Source of the DNA: Antedon mediterranea
Lineage: Eukaryota > Echinodermata > Crinoidea > Comatulida > Antedonidae
Reading direction: 5' to 3'
NCBI RefSeq assembly: GCF_964355755.1
Contig: NC_092670.1
Coordinates: forward strand, 13,081,201 to 13,145,200
Length of the DNA stretch: 64,000 nt
Part shown: piece after piece, positions 24,701 to 38,300 of the stretch
Position numbering within the stretch: position 1 is the first letter of the stretch
How the letters are laid out: each line of letters begins with the position of its first letter
The notes under the pieces: model-generated
What the model was told of the DNA's origin: nothing
Databases searched by the model: none
What the model saw: only the letters and a program-made list of their open reading frames with translations
Program-made: the position numbers and the translations under genes

Positions 24701-27700
24701 AAAGTAGTAGAAAATACAAACAAACTTTATTTATGCTGAAAGAAATACATACATCCTGACGCCAAAATGTAATTTTCTAGTTTTCATAATAATTATGAGA
24801 TTTTTCAGTATAAGAATAATAATAATATCCTGGATTTATATAGCGCCTAATGTTGTTAAACCTATAAACGCTGAACAGTATTACCTCAGTCATTTTTAGG
24901 ATCAACCATGTATGGAAACATACTCCCATAATGCAGCTAGTAATCAGTGCAAAGTTATAATAATAATGTATTTATTCTTACAGGGAGAAGCAGGATGTCT
25001 TGATAACTGTACATTTGTGATCACTGGCGTTCTCGATTCCATTGAGAAAGAAGATGCCGTCGAACTCATCAAGCGTCATGGTGGTAAGGTCACCACAGGT
25101 GTTAGCAAGAAAACTACATATCTTGTGACGGGTCGTGGTGCAGGCGAGAAAAAACAAGAAAAGGTAAAGTCAGATTTATATTCATAGGAAAATATTGCGG
25201 ATTTTGGATGCTTCAACTAAACTGTTTAACTTCTAACCTAATTTAGGTATATTTGTCTGAATAAAGTTTTTTTTTACTCAAATTTTCAGATTTTTTGATT
25301 GTTTACCTTATTCTTTCTTTCATCTTTATTTATTTTTAGGCCCAAGAACTAGGAATTACGCAGCTTTCAGAAGATGATTTGTTTGAGCTTATTCGCACAA
25401 GACCTGGAAAGAAAGGCTGTGTCAAGGTGTGGTAACAATAATATTTCTGTATAAATACGCTGTGTATGGAACCACATTGTAGAATATACAGTATGTTATA
25501 TACTGTACATGTTAGGCAGATACTTTGAAGCCGAGAATCCCCTACTCTCTTTCCACTACATGAGCGAATAGCTGCGACATTCATGTTTCTCGCGTTGTTG
25601 CTGAGCATTTAAATTCGCATGAGTGCTCATGAAACCGTCATAACTCATAGTAATTTTCGCTGAAGCGAAAAATCAAATGAACTAGAATTCGTTGAAGAAG
25701 GAAGTATGACAGACAGAAACTCGAATACGCATGCGCATAGCATTACCATGACGCTTTCAATTTGCACGAACAAATTTGACTAGTGGAAAATCAGCTTTAC
25801 TCAGCAGTTGTAAAAAGTCTTTAAAAAAATCATTTTGATTTGCTGTCTCTATTTTTAGAATTGTGTACCATTTTTACTCTAGTTGGAATAATAATTGAAT
25901 AATTATAATAATGAAAAGTATAGTACTGTAGTAGGACCTAAGTACAATCTTTTGGTTATAAACATTTGGAAGGTTAATTTTGTTAGCGTTGAGATCAAAA
26001 TTTTCAATTGTTATTTTACCAACACATATGAACATCCGTTCTAAAAGTTATCAAAACAGTTAATTCTTGGATTTTTCATTCTAGCCTGCAAAGGTTATCC
26101 CGGAGTCTCCAACAGAAGAGAATCAATTTATAAGTGAAGATGCACAGATGGGAGCTTCCAGCCAATCAGATTCCCAGCTCTCGCAAAGTTCTGCCACACT
26201 CAGCCAATTAAACGCACCGTATTCAGAGTTGATGACAAACCAATCAATGGATTCCCAGCATTCTCTAACAGAGAGTCAGTTGCCAATGGACGCCTCTCCA
26301 GAACCATCATTGATGTGGGTTGATAAATACAAACCAAAGACTGTCAAACAGATCATTGGCCAACATGGTGATAGGAGTCATGTAAAGAAGCTGATGAGTT
26401 GGTTGAAACAGTGGAATACCCATAATGCAAGTGGCAAGTTGAAAGGTTAGTTATAATTTGGACTACCCACAATGCAAGTCAAATGTTTGCTCTATGTGTC
26501 TGGTTTAAAGAATGTTTAGCTGTTAATTAATGACGACAAGTTTAAAAGAATGGCCTCAACAAATTCTCATTTGAATGCTCACTCCTGGTTTTTGTAGGCA
26601 AGTGCAATCGTGACACTGGAGCTGGGCAAAAAGCTGCTTTACTGTCGGGCCCTCCTGGAATCGGAAAAACTACAACAGCTACACTGGTTTGCAAGGTAAA
26701 CAACAATTTAAAATTCATAAGAAGTTGGTTGGTTGCTATATGAAAACATTTTTGGGACATTTAAAATATTCGGTGTATTTGTATTTGTATTAACATTGAA
26801 TTTTGGTTTGAAGTATTGCACAATCATTTTTAATAAGTTAGGTACTCTTAAAAAGCAAGTCATCTACTTATTTTCAGGAAGTTGGGTTCTCATTTGTTGA
26901 ATTCAATGCCAGTGATACCAGAAGCAAGAAAAGCTTGCAGACAGTTGTTGCAGAGCTGTTAAACAACCAGGATATCACATCAATGATGAATCCCAACACA
27001 GCAATCAAGAATCAAAAACATTGTTTAATTATGGATGAAGTGGACGGGATGGCTGGCAACGAAGACAGGGGAGGCATGCAGGTGTGTTCCATTGTTGCTA
27101 AGTATCATCATGGAGAAATAAGTTATGTCTTATTTCTCCATGGTATCATACAGTATTCTGTAAGCTTTACTGCCATATGATTGAGTGTAGAGGTTTGTAC
27201 GTAATAGTATTATTTAAAAGACTGACACAGACGATGTATGTAAATAATAATTTCATTTCATTCAAAACAGTGGCATAACTATCTAGTCCTCATTATAAGA
27301 AGTTGCTCATATATATTATGATAACATTCCTATCACTGAAACTAAACTAAAACTAAATAATTTTGTTTTATCTCTTTATTATATCATTTTAGGAATTAAT
27401 TCAACTCATAAAGAACTCCAGAATTCCAATTATCTGTATGTGCAATGATAGAATGCACCAAAAGATTAGGTCACTGGCCAATCATTGCTTTGACTTACGA
27501 TTTCAAAGGCCACAGGTCAAACAAATAAAGGTCAGTAAATTAATTTTATTCTTTCCTTGTACTATTGTTTCATTGTATGTACATAATGTTACAATATTTC
27601 TGGTATTTTCTAGCTTTGTCTACACTATCACACAAACTGTTTGGGTTTTATTTGTAGGCAGCAATGATGTCGGTAGCATGCAAGGAAGGAATTAAAATCC

Positions 27701-30700
27701 CACCCCAATCAATGGATGAGATTATCATCGCCTCCAATCAGGATATAAGGCAGGTATGTATCCAGAGTTTGTAAATAAAGGAGGACAGCCTAGTCTCCTA
27801 GCTGGACAGATTTGTGCAAAGTAATGGAGATAAGATTGAATAGACAATTGGAGAGACCATGGTATGGTGTTTGCTTCAAGAACTGCTGCCAAGTGAAATG
27901 CATGAAACTGATCTATAGTGGCACAACATTTCATTCATTTCATTCATGTACATGTACAGTATGTTTCTTATTTTATTTAAAATGTTGTTACCATACTTTA
28001 GCATGAATAATACTTCTACTTTATACAGGTACTTCATAACTTAAGTATGTGGACAGCTGGACAGAAGAGCCTAAGCCAAGAACAACTGTCGTCCGATGCA
28101 AACAATGCAAAGAAGGATATGAAACTAGTGAGTACTCTTTGGCTTTTGCCATTACCAATAGTTAAAATTACACCTGGTAAGATACTTTGCTATCATAAAC
28201 GGTATTTTTTGTCTGGTTGCTCAATCATATAATTATTTAGTTCAAATGTTTCCTTACATCGATATTTTTAATAATATATAAATTTCCTTATTCTTTTTTA
28301 TGTAAATCAAATGTATATGTTATGGAGAATCTGTATTGGTGTTTTTTTTTATACACTGTTTGATCTTGAATAAATAAATAAAATAAAAATACAGAAAGAC
28401 CCAAGTTCAAGCCTGATAATATACAAGTTCCCAAGCCTGATAATATACAAGTTCCTAAGTCTTTAAGCTGTAAATGAGTACATGGTTGACAAATACTAGA
28501 AGGGATAAGGCAGCGTGGAAAGGAACTGATCACCTTGCCACATAATGCAGATCTAGGCTTGGTACAATGAGCTCTCAACAGCTCATTCCCCTAGTATAGG
28601 TTCAGAATGAACACAGGACCAATATTAAGTTTATACACACAGCAGTCGAAAAGCTTGATGAATAAGTTTGATTTTTTTTCAGGGTCCGTTTGAAGTTGTA
28701 CGTAGAGTTTTTGTTTCTGGAGTTGAGAGAAGTAAGATGAGTTTACAAGACAAGATAAGCTTGTTCTTTCACGATTATTCAATGGGTCCATTGTTTGTCC
28801 AAGAAAACTATATAAGTATTGTTCCTGAAAAGGGAAAGTAAGTATCACATTATTGTTGTATATGACTTTAAATGTTATGTGTCAATGTCTATTACATTTT
28901 GATCTACAAAAATATTGGCTAACAGAATGCTCTTTCCAATGATCTAAAATCCATCAATAATCACTCTATTTTTAAAATTAAATTAAGAAAGTATCTTATC
29001 GTTGATATTCCTATCTGATTTTATATTTTCCGGTTTTATGATATTGTTGCTCTTCACTTTATATTTTTTTTATTGTACTTTCCTTTTTAACATTTTCTAT
29101 GTGATTTTTTTATTATGCCTTTCACATTTCCATATGCTTTTCTTATGATCCTTGTTCACTTTCACATCTCCGATTTCTCTTGCAATGGACCCCATTCACT
29201 TTGGTTTTATTCAATTTTAATATTCCAATTGTTTGTATTTTTTCTTTATGTTTTTTAAATGTATTTTTGAATGGATGCTAAATGAATAGATGAAATGAAA
29301 CAGTCTCGGGATCAAGTAACTGAAGAAAGGAAAAGACAATTTTCACATTAAATGAAAAATGTTTTTAATCATCCTGTTTTGTCATGGATGGGGTTCGTAT
29401 TTGTACATGATGTAGAATTGTAAATATATTTCTGGCAATTTCAGATCCGATAAAAAGATGCACCTTGACCTACTTAGTAAAACTGCAGATAGTCTATGTT
29501 ACAGTGATCTTATTGAAAAATCAATCAGGTCAAGGAATTCATGGAACCTTTTACCAACGCAGGTAAGTTTAAAATAACTTCAAATGAATAATTTTCTAAG
29601 ATAATGTTATTATTTTTCTGACCACAATTGCACAACTCTCTGTAGATGCATTCTGGTTTTTTTTTTTTTGTATTTTATTGTTTGCCCTTTTTTTATAACA
29701 GGCATTTTTTGCAAGTGTTCTTCCTGGTGAATATATGCAAGGCTTTATGAGTCACATGGTAAATTTTCCCAGCTGGCTCGGCAAGAACTCAACACGAAAC
29801 AAGAACTATCGATTGCTACAGGAACTACAACAGCATATGAGGCTTACGTAAGTCTACCATTCTCTTTATTTAGGGTATCTAAGTTCAGTTCACACTGGAA
29901 GGTGAAGCGTCATGTGTCACGCAAAGCCAATCAAATTATTATAAATGAATACTCAATTTTTAATTCAAAGTCTATTTTAACCCAGAACATCAGCAAGCTT
30001 ACAAGATATCAACCTTGCATACTGCCCTCACCTAAGCACAAGGCTTACACAGCCACTCCTTCAAAGAGCGAATCAGGGTGTACCAGAGGTCATTCAACTT
30101 TTGGATGATTATGACCTGAATCGCGATGATATGAACAGTTTATTAGAGGTCAGCCAATTTGGGAACTTTGACCCTTGGAGCCAAGTTCCATCAAAGGTTT
30201 GCTAAATTGTGTTGCCTATAGTTTTTATTGTGGGGTATCTATCAATCAATCTGAAGGTCAATGGTTCAAATCCTCTCCATGGCTAGTATCTAGATTTTTA
30301 TGACCAAATATTGTGCCTCTATAGCACTTTTCTCAGTTCCAGTAATAAAACCTGAATCATACCTATATGGTGATGGTTTTCTATCTCAGAGGGTCATGCT
30401 CCTACATAACAGAATCAGCCAGACCCCTTAACGATACCAATATTCTGCGTGAAATTAAAGTTATGTGTTATAAAAGTGTGAAGTTGTGCAGTCAAGTGTA
30501 TGTTATTTAGTATTTGTGTGCAGAATTTATTTTCTTTTATTGACAGTAAACAGTTATTCATTTTCATTGCATATAGTTTCTTGCTTGAGTATTATGGTGA
30601 TTTATTTTTACTGCTTTCTAGGTTAAAAGTGCTTTCACACGAACTTACAACCAGGGCTCTCACCTATTGCCCCATTCTAGCGGCGATTTCAAAAAGAAAA

Positions 30701-31199
30701 AAGGGAAGCAGAAATCAAACCCATTAGATGGTGATAGTGATGAAGCAGATGAGGCGGAAAGTGATGATGATATCTCATCAATTTCAAGTGTTAAGGTATG
30801 TAGATTTATTATGGATCACTCCATCATCATCATCTGAGACGATTGTGAGCATGTGCAGATTGGGCTTGTCTGGCTCATTAGCATAACAAAAGCAGGCGCA
30901 AGTCTAAACATAAACAAGGAGTTACACGCAGACATTGCGGATAACTAATAAAATGTGGATGGATGAAATGTGATTTTTTTTGTACAAATTTAGTCTACTT
31001 ATACAAATCAGTACCATCACCAGTTATTCCAATTAAAAATGTACTTTGTTGTAAAATGTTTGGGTTTTTTCACCTTGCTTTTGATTTATATTTTTCAATT
31101 CTGATTGGTTTGTAGAAAGTAGAAACAAAGGGTAAAGCAACGTCATCAAAAGGCAAGGCTGCTGCAAAAGGCAAATCCAAGGCAAAGAAATCAAAATAA
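21715..31199 (+). CDS. RFC1: Replication factor C subunit 1 (RFC1), 21 exons
   Basis: RFC1 is the large subunit of the clamp loader that opens PCNA and loads it at primer ends in the nucleus. Coding exons: 21715-21717, 22262-22457, 22912-23036, 23337-23444, 23581-23665, 23900-24030, 24378-24671, 24984-25163, 25340-25426, 26085-26445, 26598-26695, 26878-27081, 27393-27530, 27658-27753, 28029-28127, 28683-28837, 29445-29562, 29702-29847, 29986-30196, 30622-30795, 31116-31199. All phases agree; 1030 residues (human about 1150). The N-terminus (MSDIRSFF) and a later VNDFFG are PCNA-binding-like. The BRCT domain lies in the 24984 and 25340 exons. Walker A GPPGIGKTT is at residues 541-549 and Walker B LIMDEVD at 606-612. 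The C-terminus is lysine-rich. Confidence 0.97.
24169..24238. repeat. Tandem repeat, 14-bp unit
   Basis: About four near-perfect copies of 'cattgacccatgtc' in an RFC1 intron. Confidence 0.8.
27611..27638. mobile_element. Terminal-repeat remnant of the GCTCTGTCTACACT MITE family, copy 3
   Basis: Only the end 'agctttgtctacactatcac' remains. It ends 19 bp before the RFC1 exon starting at 27658, so it borders the polypyrimidine tract and acceptor of that intron. Confidence 0.55.
28405..28455. repeat. Two-copy tandem repeat
   Basis: The 24-base unit 'cctgataatatacaagttcc' plus four bases occurs twice in tandem in an RFC1 intron. Confidence 0.7.
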
Positions 31200-31207
31200 A
31201 CACATCA

Positions 31208-31213
31208 AATAAA
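31208..31213 (+). terminator. Possible RFC1 poly(A) signal
   Basis: AATAAA begins nine bases after the RFC1 stop codon, which would give an unusually short 3' UTR. No other signal stands out before the minisatellite. Confidence 0.4.
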
Positions 31214-31429
31214 AACGCAACAATTTAAAAGAGAGTTTGCTTTAATACAATCAAGCCTTGATATGGAAAGTAGTTCTTCAGGAGAAGACACAGGACCTAA
31301 AAAGGTAAGATTCAGTAATACAAATGAGATGATATACTGAACTTGCACAAAGGTCAAATAGGAAAGGAATACTTGCAAAGATGTCATACTAATGTTCAAA
31401 GTTGAAGAACATGAAGAGGTAACAAAGAG

Positions 31430-32425
31430 AAGATCATAGTGAAAAGAATACTACTGTACTTGCAAAGAGGTCATATTAAGGTTCAAAGTTGAAGTATACT
31501 ACTGTACTTTCAAAGAGGTCATATTAAGGTTCAAAGTTGAAGTATACTACTGTACTTGCAAAGAGGTCATATTAAGGTTCAAAGTTAAAGTATACTACTG
31601 TACTTGCAAAGCGGTCTTATTAAGGTTCAAAGTTGAAGTATACTACTGTACTTGCAAAGAGGTCATATTAAGGTTCAAAGTTGAAGTATACTACTGTACT
31701 TGCAAAGAGGTCATATTAAGGTTCAAAGTTGAAGTATACTACTGTACTTGCAAAGAGGTCATATTAAGGTTCAAAGTTGAAGTATACTACTGTACTTGCA
31801 AAGAGGTCATATTAAGGTTCAAAGTTGAAGTATACTACTGTACTTGCAAAGAGGTCATATTAAGGTTCAAAGTTGAAGTATACTACTGTACTTGCAAAGA
31901 GGTCATATTAAGGTTCAAAGTTGAAGTATACTACTGTACTTGCAAAGCGGTCTTATTAAGGTTCAAAGTTGAAGTATACTACTGTACTTGCAAAGAGGTC
32001 ATATTAAGGTTCAAAGTTGAAGTATACTACTGTACTTGCAAAGAGGTCATATTAAGGTTCAAAGTTGAAGTATACTACTGTACTTGCAAAGAGGTCATAT
32101 TAAGGTTCAAAGTTGAAGTATACTACTGTACTTGCAAAGAGGTCATATTAAGGTTCAAAGTTGAAGTATACTACTGTACTTGCAAAGAGGTCATATTAAG
32201 GTTCAAAGTTGAAGTATACTACTGTACTTGCAAAGAGGTCATATTAAGGTTAAAAGTTGAAGTATACTACTGTACTTGCAAAGAGGTCATATTAAGGTTC
32301 AAAGTTGAAGTATACTACTGTACTTGCAAAGCGGTCTTATTAAGGTTCAAAGTTGAAGTATACTACTGTACTTGCAAAGCGGTCTTATTAAGGTTCAAAG
32401 TTGAAGTATACTACTGTACTTTAAA
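31430..32425. repeat. 48-bp minisatellite, about 20 copies
   Basis: The unit is 48 bp with core 'ttgaagtatactactgtact', then 'tgcaaagaggtcatattaag'. Copies are nearly identical. A variant with 'gcggtctta' occurs four times (near 31610, 31945, 32330 and 32378). More diverged units flank both ends (about 31325-31412 and 32496-32545), so the array grew from older sequence. It starts about 230 bp after the RFC1 stop. Confidence 0.95.
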
Positions 32426-35271
32426 AAACGTCATGACTAATGTTCAAAGTGGAATGAGATACAGACCAAGCAATGGCAATCAGATATATGAAGCAAAGGA
32501 ATACTAATGTACTTGCAAAGAGTTCATACTATGGTTCACATTTAGAACCAAATACAAGAAAAGAGAAAGAACAACTATATATGGCAATTGTACATATCTT
32601 TTTTGTTGCAATTCAATGTTATGAAACAGATTGGTTTTGCTAAATTATACAATCACTCATTCATTTGACCTTTGACACTGAAGATAATTCATTTATAATT
32701 AATTCGTATATTGTGATATAATACGATTAATACTTGTAATGTTTGTATTCAAAATATATATTTCAAGTACCATGTCTGTTTTCAATTGGGTACTGTGTTC
32801 AAAAGTGAAAGAACTGGACCTTCTTCTATATACAAGTTCATTTGGTAAGTTGTCTTCGGAGTACATAGGCCTATGATCAGGTTTAAATACCAGTGCATAT
32901 AATTTCAACGTCTGATTTATTATTTTCATGATACAAAACTGTGTGCCGGAATGGTTTTGTCAAAATACGTCAAGCAGGCACCCGTATGCTAATAATATTC
33001 CAATACAATGCTAGACGCGCATTCTGTGAGAACAAACTCTGTTGTATTCCTAATCTGGCATCTTATGCAGTCAAGTATATCCCAAATTTTCTCACACTAT
33101 ACAATACAATGAAAAAAAACTTTATTTGATTGCTGATACTGTATAATGTATTACGTAGACAATAAACAGACTAAAAGTTTAGAATTTAATTCACAATCAT
33201 TTCCACAGAAAAAATACAAAATAAAACACCATTTTGTCAGACACTATTGCACAGATATGCCTTGACTGTTTCTCACTGATCGTCTGGTTATATTTATTTG
33301 TAAATTACGCACAGTACTAGTTATATGCTGGTAACCATGCGCTGCTACTAACGATGCCGGCAACTATACCAGCATTTTGGCGGCATAACTGTGAAAAACA
33401 TGTTCGCTATGGTTAAACTGAAAGAATACACAAAACGCCATTTCTTTGGTCTATGTTTATTTAGAAATTTCCAATCTTTTACAGAACTGATTGAACATAA
33501 TGTCCGTCATTCCATGGCTTAAACGGTCTAAACTGAAAAGAATGGAACAAAATCTTAATAAACACAAATATATATAATATATAGTAATATAATAACACCG
33601 TAAAAAACAAAAAGTGCATAAAACATGTTAATAAATTATTTTCCCTATTTCTGGAAGTATTATACATAAAAATCTATAGTATACTGAACAGTGTATATAA
33701 TTTGTATTGAGTATCATGATGAAATGTCACATTTGACAACTGTATCATAGCAAAAATCACATGTGACACTGCATTTATAACATGTGATGCTGTATTGCTT
33801 AATTTGTTTGATACTTCACAAATATTATAGATACTGTATAATAAATTTGTAGGTAAGTACTGAAATCCTACTGAAGGGATGAATTTAAGTTCACCCAGGT
33901 TTTGGAAGAGAATTCTAAGTGATTCTGAAAACAGAGAAGAACGTAAGAATGCAATAATAATAACAATAATAGAAAAAACTATTCATAAATCATTTTATAG
34001 CGTTTATCAAGATTAAAATTGTATTATTTTACTGTATTTAAAAACCGTTTATAGATTTTTAAATTGAAAACCAGGCAAAAGAAAGTACAGAATGTATTAA
34101 ACCAATATTATACACAACAGTAACAGACAATAACTTGTATGTATATTTCAACAACATAGAGGTCCCAATTTGGAAAAATAAAATATCAGAGGACTTATAA
34201 TAAAGCATGGATTTTCTCGCGTAGAAATGTACGTACTGTTATGATTGTGAATTGAACAAGCGTGACGAACATTACCTTATTTGGTATTCTACGCGCAAAG
34301 TACGCCCTCAATTTGTTACTTTACGCGGTCTTATCTAAGACTGGTTTATAGCAATGGTCTATCAGGAGTGGCTTTGATAAGACCGTCTATCTGATAAAGC
34401 CGGCTTTAATCGGGGAGTTAAGACCATCAGTTAAGACTGTTTTATAGCAATCCACCCCTGGAGTCCCTCGGTTTACCCAGTAAGTATTCATAGCTGTTGC
34501 GAAACTGCATCAATAGTAAACAGGCGTAGTGTCAGGCACTTTGCCAAAAAGAAGAAATTACCACCTCTAGTGACTGGAGATCAATCAATATTGGGAAACT
34601 CCCACAATACATATTTGGATGCATTCTAATCCAACGGCATAATGAATACAATTTATAATTTCATATACAATATTATAATAATTGAAAATATTAAAATGAT
34701 ATAAATTTGTAATTATCTGCTTACATAAAACCATACTAAATTATAGTTATCAATTATTAAATTGATTAAACATAAAAAAAATTATTAATATGCAATCATA
34801 ATGTAAATTGAAAAAAAAAACCTCAACCAAACATTTTAAATCATATTTCGAATAAAGGTGTACTACTGTGTATTTATCTTTAATATAAATTTGTATAATA
34901 AAACAAGTATAAATATTTAAAGTACAGTCTTTGTATTACACATTAACACAATAATCCGCGTATATAAAGTTTCTTCTACTGATTAGTGTCAATTAATATT
35001 TGAGTTGAATTAATATGACAAAATTACAATCTATAATAATTTCATAAACAAATATTTATGTTTGTTGAAATTTAAATAACGCGTATTTGAGTATATAATC
35101 GTAACCAAATAGAACTCTGCCTGTGATGTATTGGGATTTCTTTGGTAGATTGTTTAATATTGAATTCCAATGGCGGTCTGAACTGCACTGCTGTAATCTT
35201 ATATAGATGCTTTTCTGATAAAAAGACGATTTTTAAATTTTATTTCCTCTGTATATTTGCTGAAAATTCAA

Positions 35272-35277
35272 TTTATT
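35272..35277 (-). terminator. Possible poly(A) signal of the TPD52-like gene
   Basis: TTTATT on plus reads AATAAA on minus, 123 bp past the stop codon. A second copy lies at 35239-35244. Confidence 0.5.
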
Positions 35278-35399
35278 TCTATATCTGGATGATTTTTCAA
35301 AGAAAGTTTTAAATATCATGGCTACGTTGATAAACTGAATCCAGTACTGAACTTTGAGATCTTTTTACAATTTGGTACGTTCCATTTGACCTTTGAACT

Positions 35400-38300
35400 T
35401 TACAGAGGAACCTTTTCTTCCGGCAGCTGAGATGGTTCATCTTTATTTGTTGTAGGTGTGTCTGAATTCACTTGCTCTTCCTTTACTGTTGTATTCAGCG
35501 TTTCCTCAAACGTTGAAAGATCTTCTGATTTAGAACCAGATATTTTATTCTGAAACAATAATTGTTTAATACTAGGTGATTAGTTTAGTCTTTTAGGTTT
35601 TCCACTGGTACAAAATCAATGGCGCTATGCATGTTAGTGGTCGAAAAAAATAAGTTTTGAGCAATTTTTTAAATAAGGCAACAGAAGAGCTCAAATCTAA
35701 CCCCTAGCCATCAGCACAAGCTCGGTGGTCTAGAGGTATGAACACCAGCAAGTCCCACCTGAGAATTACTTCTGAATTTTGTTAGTATTCTCAATGTATT
35801 GGTATTACAGTAAGTACAAATCATCTTACCAATTTCTTTTAAGTTAGTTAAGACATTAGTTCAGAAGTGGATAGACCTGGCTTGAAGGGAGAAGGTATAT
35901 TGGACAGAATTGTTTGTGTTTTATTATGGCTTGATTACTGTTATTACTAGGTTTCAACTATTGCAGATCACACATTTTTATTGAGATTTCCCAACAAGAA
36001 TGCTAGGCCCACCCAACTAAATCCCACACCCGGATGAGTTGGTTGTTTCCCACTCGCAAATATACCACTTTAAGTTACATGACTGTTGGCCCTGATTATT
36101 ATAATACCAACCTTAATGCTTCCTGAAGCTGATGACACTTTACTTTCAAATGATTTAAATGTTGTTGATTCTTTCATTTCTCCCAGTTTGCGTGAGATGG
36201 ATGAACCCAATGTGGAGAAAGCAGCACCAGTCTTCTGACCAGCAGTTGAAAGACCGCTTTTTGTCTTATTGTATCTAAAACGGGAAATAATGATGTTTCA
36301 CAGGTAGTGGCTTAACCCGTTTAACCTGGTTTAGGGACCAATGCTTGAGGCCTCTGGTGTTTTTAGCCTTGGGGGTCACGGGCACCTATGCCATAGGGCC
36401 TCTGAGTTTAGCCAGTGAGCGATGATAGCCATTATGCTAGGCTGTTGTCCCTATGATTTCCCTCAGGTTTACAAGTCTTCTACAGATATTAACAGGAAAC
36501 CATAAAGTTGTTTAATATAAACTTGCCATTTATGATAAACCTGTTCAAGAATTGTTATTGAAACAGCTTGTTTCCCTTTATGTTTTCCTAGCATAGGGAA
36601 ACTTCCCAGTTATACTGAAAATGGATCAAACTACAGTAAGAATCTTCTGCTTGATATCAAATACTAAATATATTATAATATGAAATTTATAAAATATTAT
36701 AAAGTTGGCCCTCGCCCAAACCTTGATAACCAAAAACATTTGTTTTTGTTTTATGCAGTAATTAGGTTGTTTTATGCAGTAATTACGTTGTTTTATACAG
36801 TAATAGTTTTTATGCAGCAATACTTTACCCTTCACCAAATCAAATAAACATTTTCCATCATTCTGTTTATATTAAATACAAATTTATTAAAATATTCCAA
36901 CATTTCCAGGTCTAAACAGCCTAAATGGAAATGTGAATATTGTAGATTAATACAAATATTCAACAAAAATTTATTAATTTATTTATAAGTGAAATTGTGC
37001 TATAAAAAGAAAAATGAAAGAAGTGTGCTTTAAAAAAAAAAGAATGAAGAAAATTGAAAAAGAAAAAGTACCAAAACCGAGAAAATTAAAAATGACCCAC
37101 AACCAAATGTGTGAGAGTTAGAGTGAACAATTGAAATAATAAAAGTGAAAAAAAAAAACAGAGATGAGATAAAACTCACGCCTTGGACTCCTTTACACTA
37201 CTGTTCCATTTTTTAATGCGAAAACTACTCCTTTGATAACTGTAATTTTAGACATGAGGAACGTTTTAATTCATTGTTTATTTATGTCAATAGATAATGT
37301 ATGTAATGCTTTATAGCACAGTATAACAGAGCACTTTTCAAGTACATTACAAATTGTTTACAGAGTCATTGTGTTTAATAGTTTATTTTTCACTAACAAT
37401 AACATTATACAGGGGCTTTAAAAAAACAACTATCGATGATAAAATTATTATGATTTCAGATCTAGAATGGTGTAAACACTATTTCCAAAGAAAAAACGAC
37501 TAGATATTTTTATAACTTTGTGTTATAGATTTCTGCTATAATGAATGCACGATAGTAAACTAAGAAATCAATATCTTTCTTATTTCATGTAATTGATTTA
37601 AATATTGATGGGTAGTCTTCCCTAGTCAATTATATATGTGGTATTAACATCTTAAATTCAATAAGGATCAATGTATCTAGGTATATAGAATATCAGTATA
37701 CAGTACTGTTCTGACAAGTACAAAAACTACTTTTGGGAGTCAACACAACGAAGGGTAGCCAATAGTTCAATCATACTACAGAAAGTCTGTAAATTCTACC
37801 TAAATTCGGCCCAATTATGAACTTTTGGAAATAAATACTAGGGAAATACATTTATACAATTAAGATTTGGCCTAAAATTTAATGGGAAATCCCTGGCAAA
37901 AACCCAATAATTATTGACAAATCAACTACCCACAATATAAAAAGCTCTGCTTCCAGGTTTTCCATGACTGTACAAACTACAAGTGTCAACTGAACATGGG
38001 GTGGTGACCTTTCGTTTTTATGACCCAAATATACATATTTGTAAAGTTTGAAAATTCTTCTGCTCATGCTCAGAAACATGTGTACATGCACAGAATGACC
38101 GAAGCGACGTGTACACAAATACTGAAATATTTTATTTCACTATCGAAATTTTGCATCAAGATTACTAAAATTAATTCTTCATGCTTAGGTAAGAAATAGG
38201 AAGCCACTCTAACTCTGTTTTCAAAGGGTAATATTCCTGAAGCGTGCATGCATTTAAATATTTATGCAAAACATTTCAATGACATATTTAGCATGGATTA

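Larger units (their letters stand above)
31200..35399. other. Intergenic region between RFC1 and the TPD52-like gene
   Basis: The left quarter is the 48-bp minisatellite and its diverged flanking copies. The rest is AT-rich and has no recognisable exon. Near 34328-34452 a compact repeat block has 'taagactggtttatagcaa' (34335) and 'taagactgttttatagcaa' (34432) with inverted 'ggtcttat' motifs between them. The minus-strand poly(A) signals of the TPD52-like gene lie near 35239 and 35272. Confidence 0.6.

Noticed and set aside
31430-32425. CRISPR-like repeat array
   Set aside because: Units are contiguous with no unique spacers; this is a minisatellite in animal DNA.
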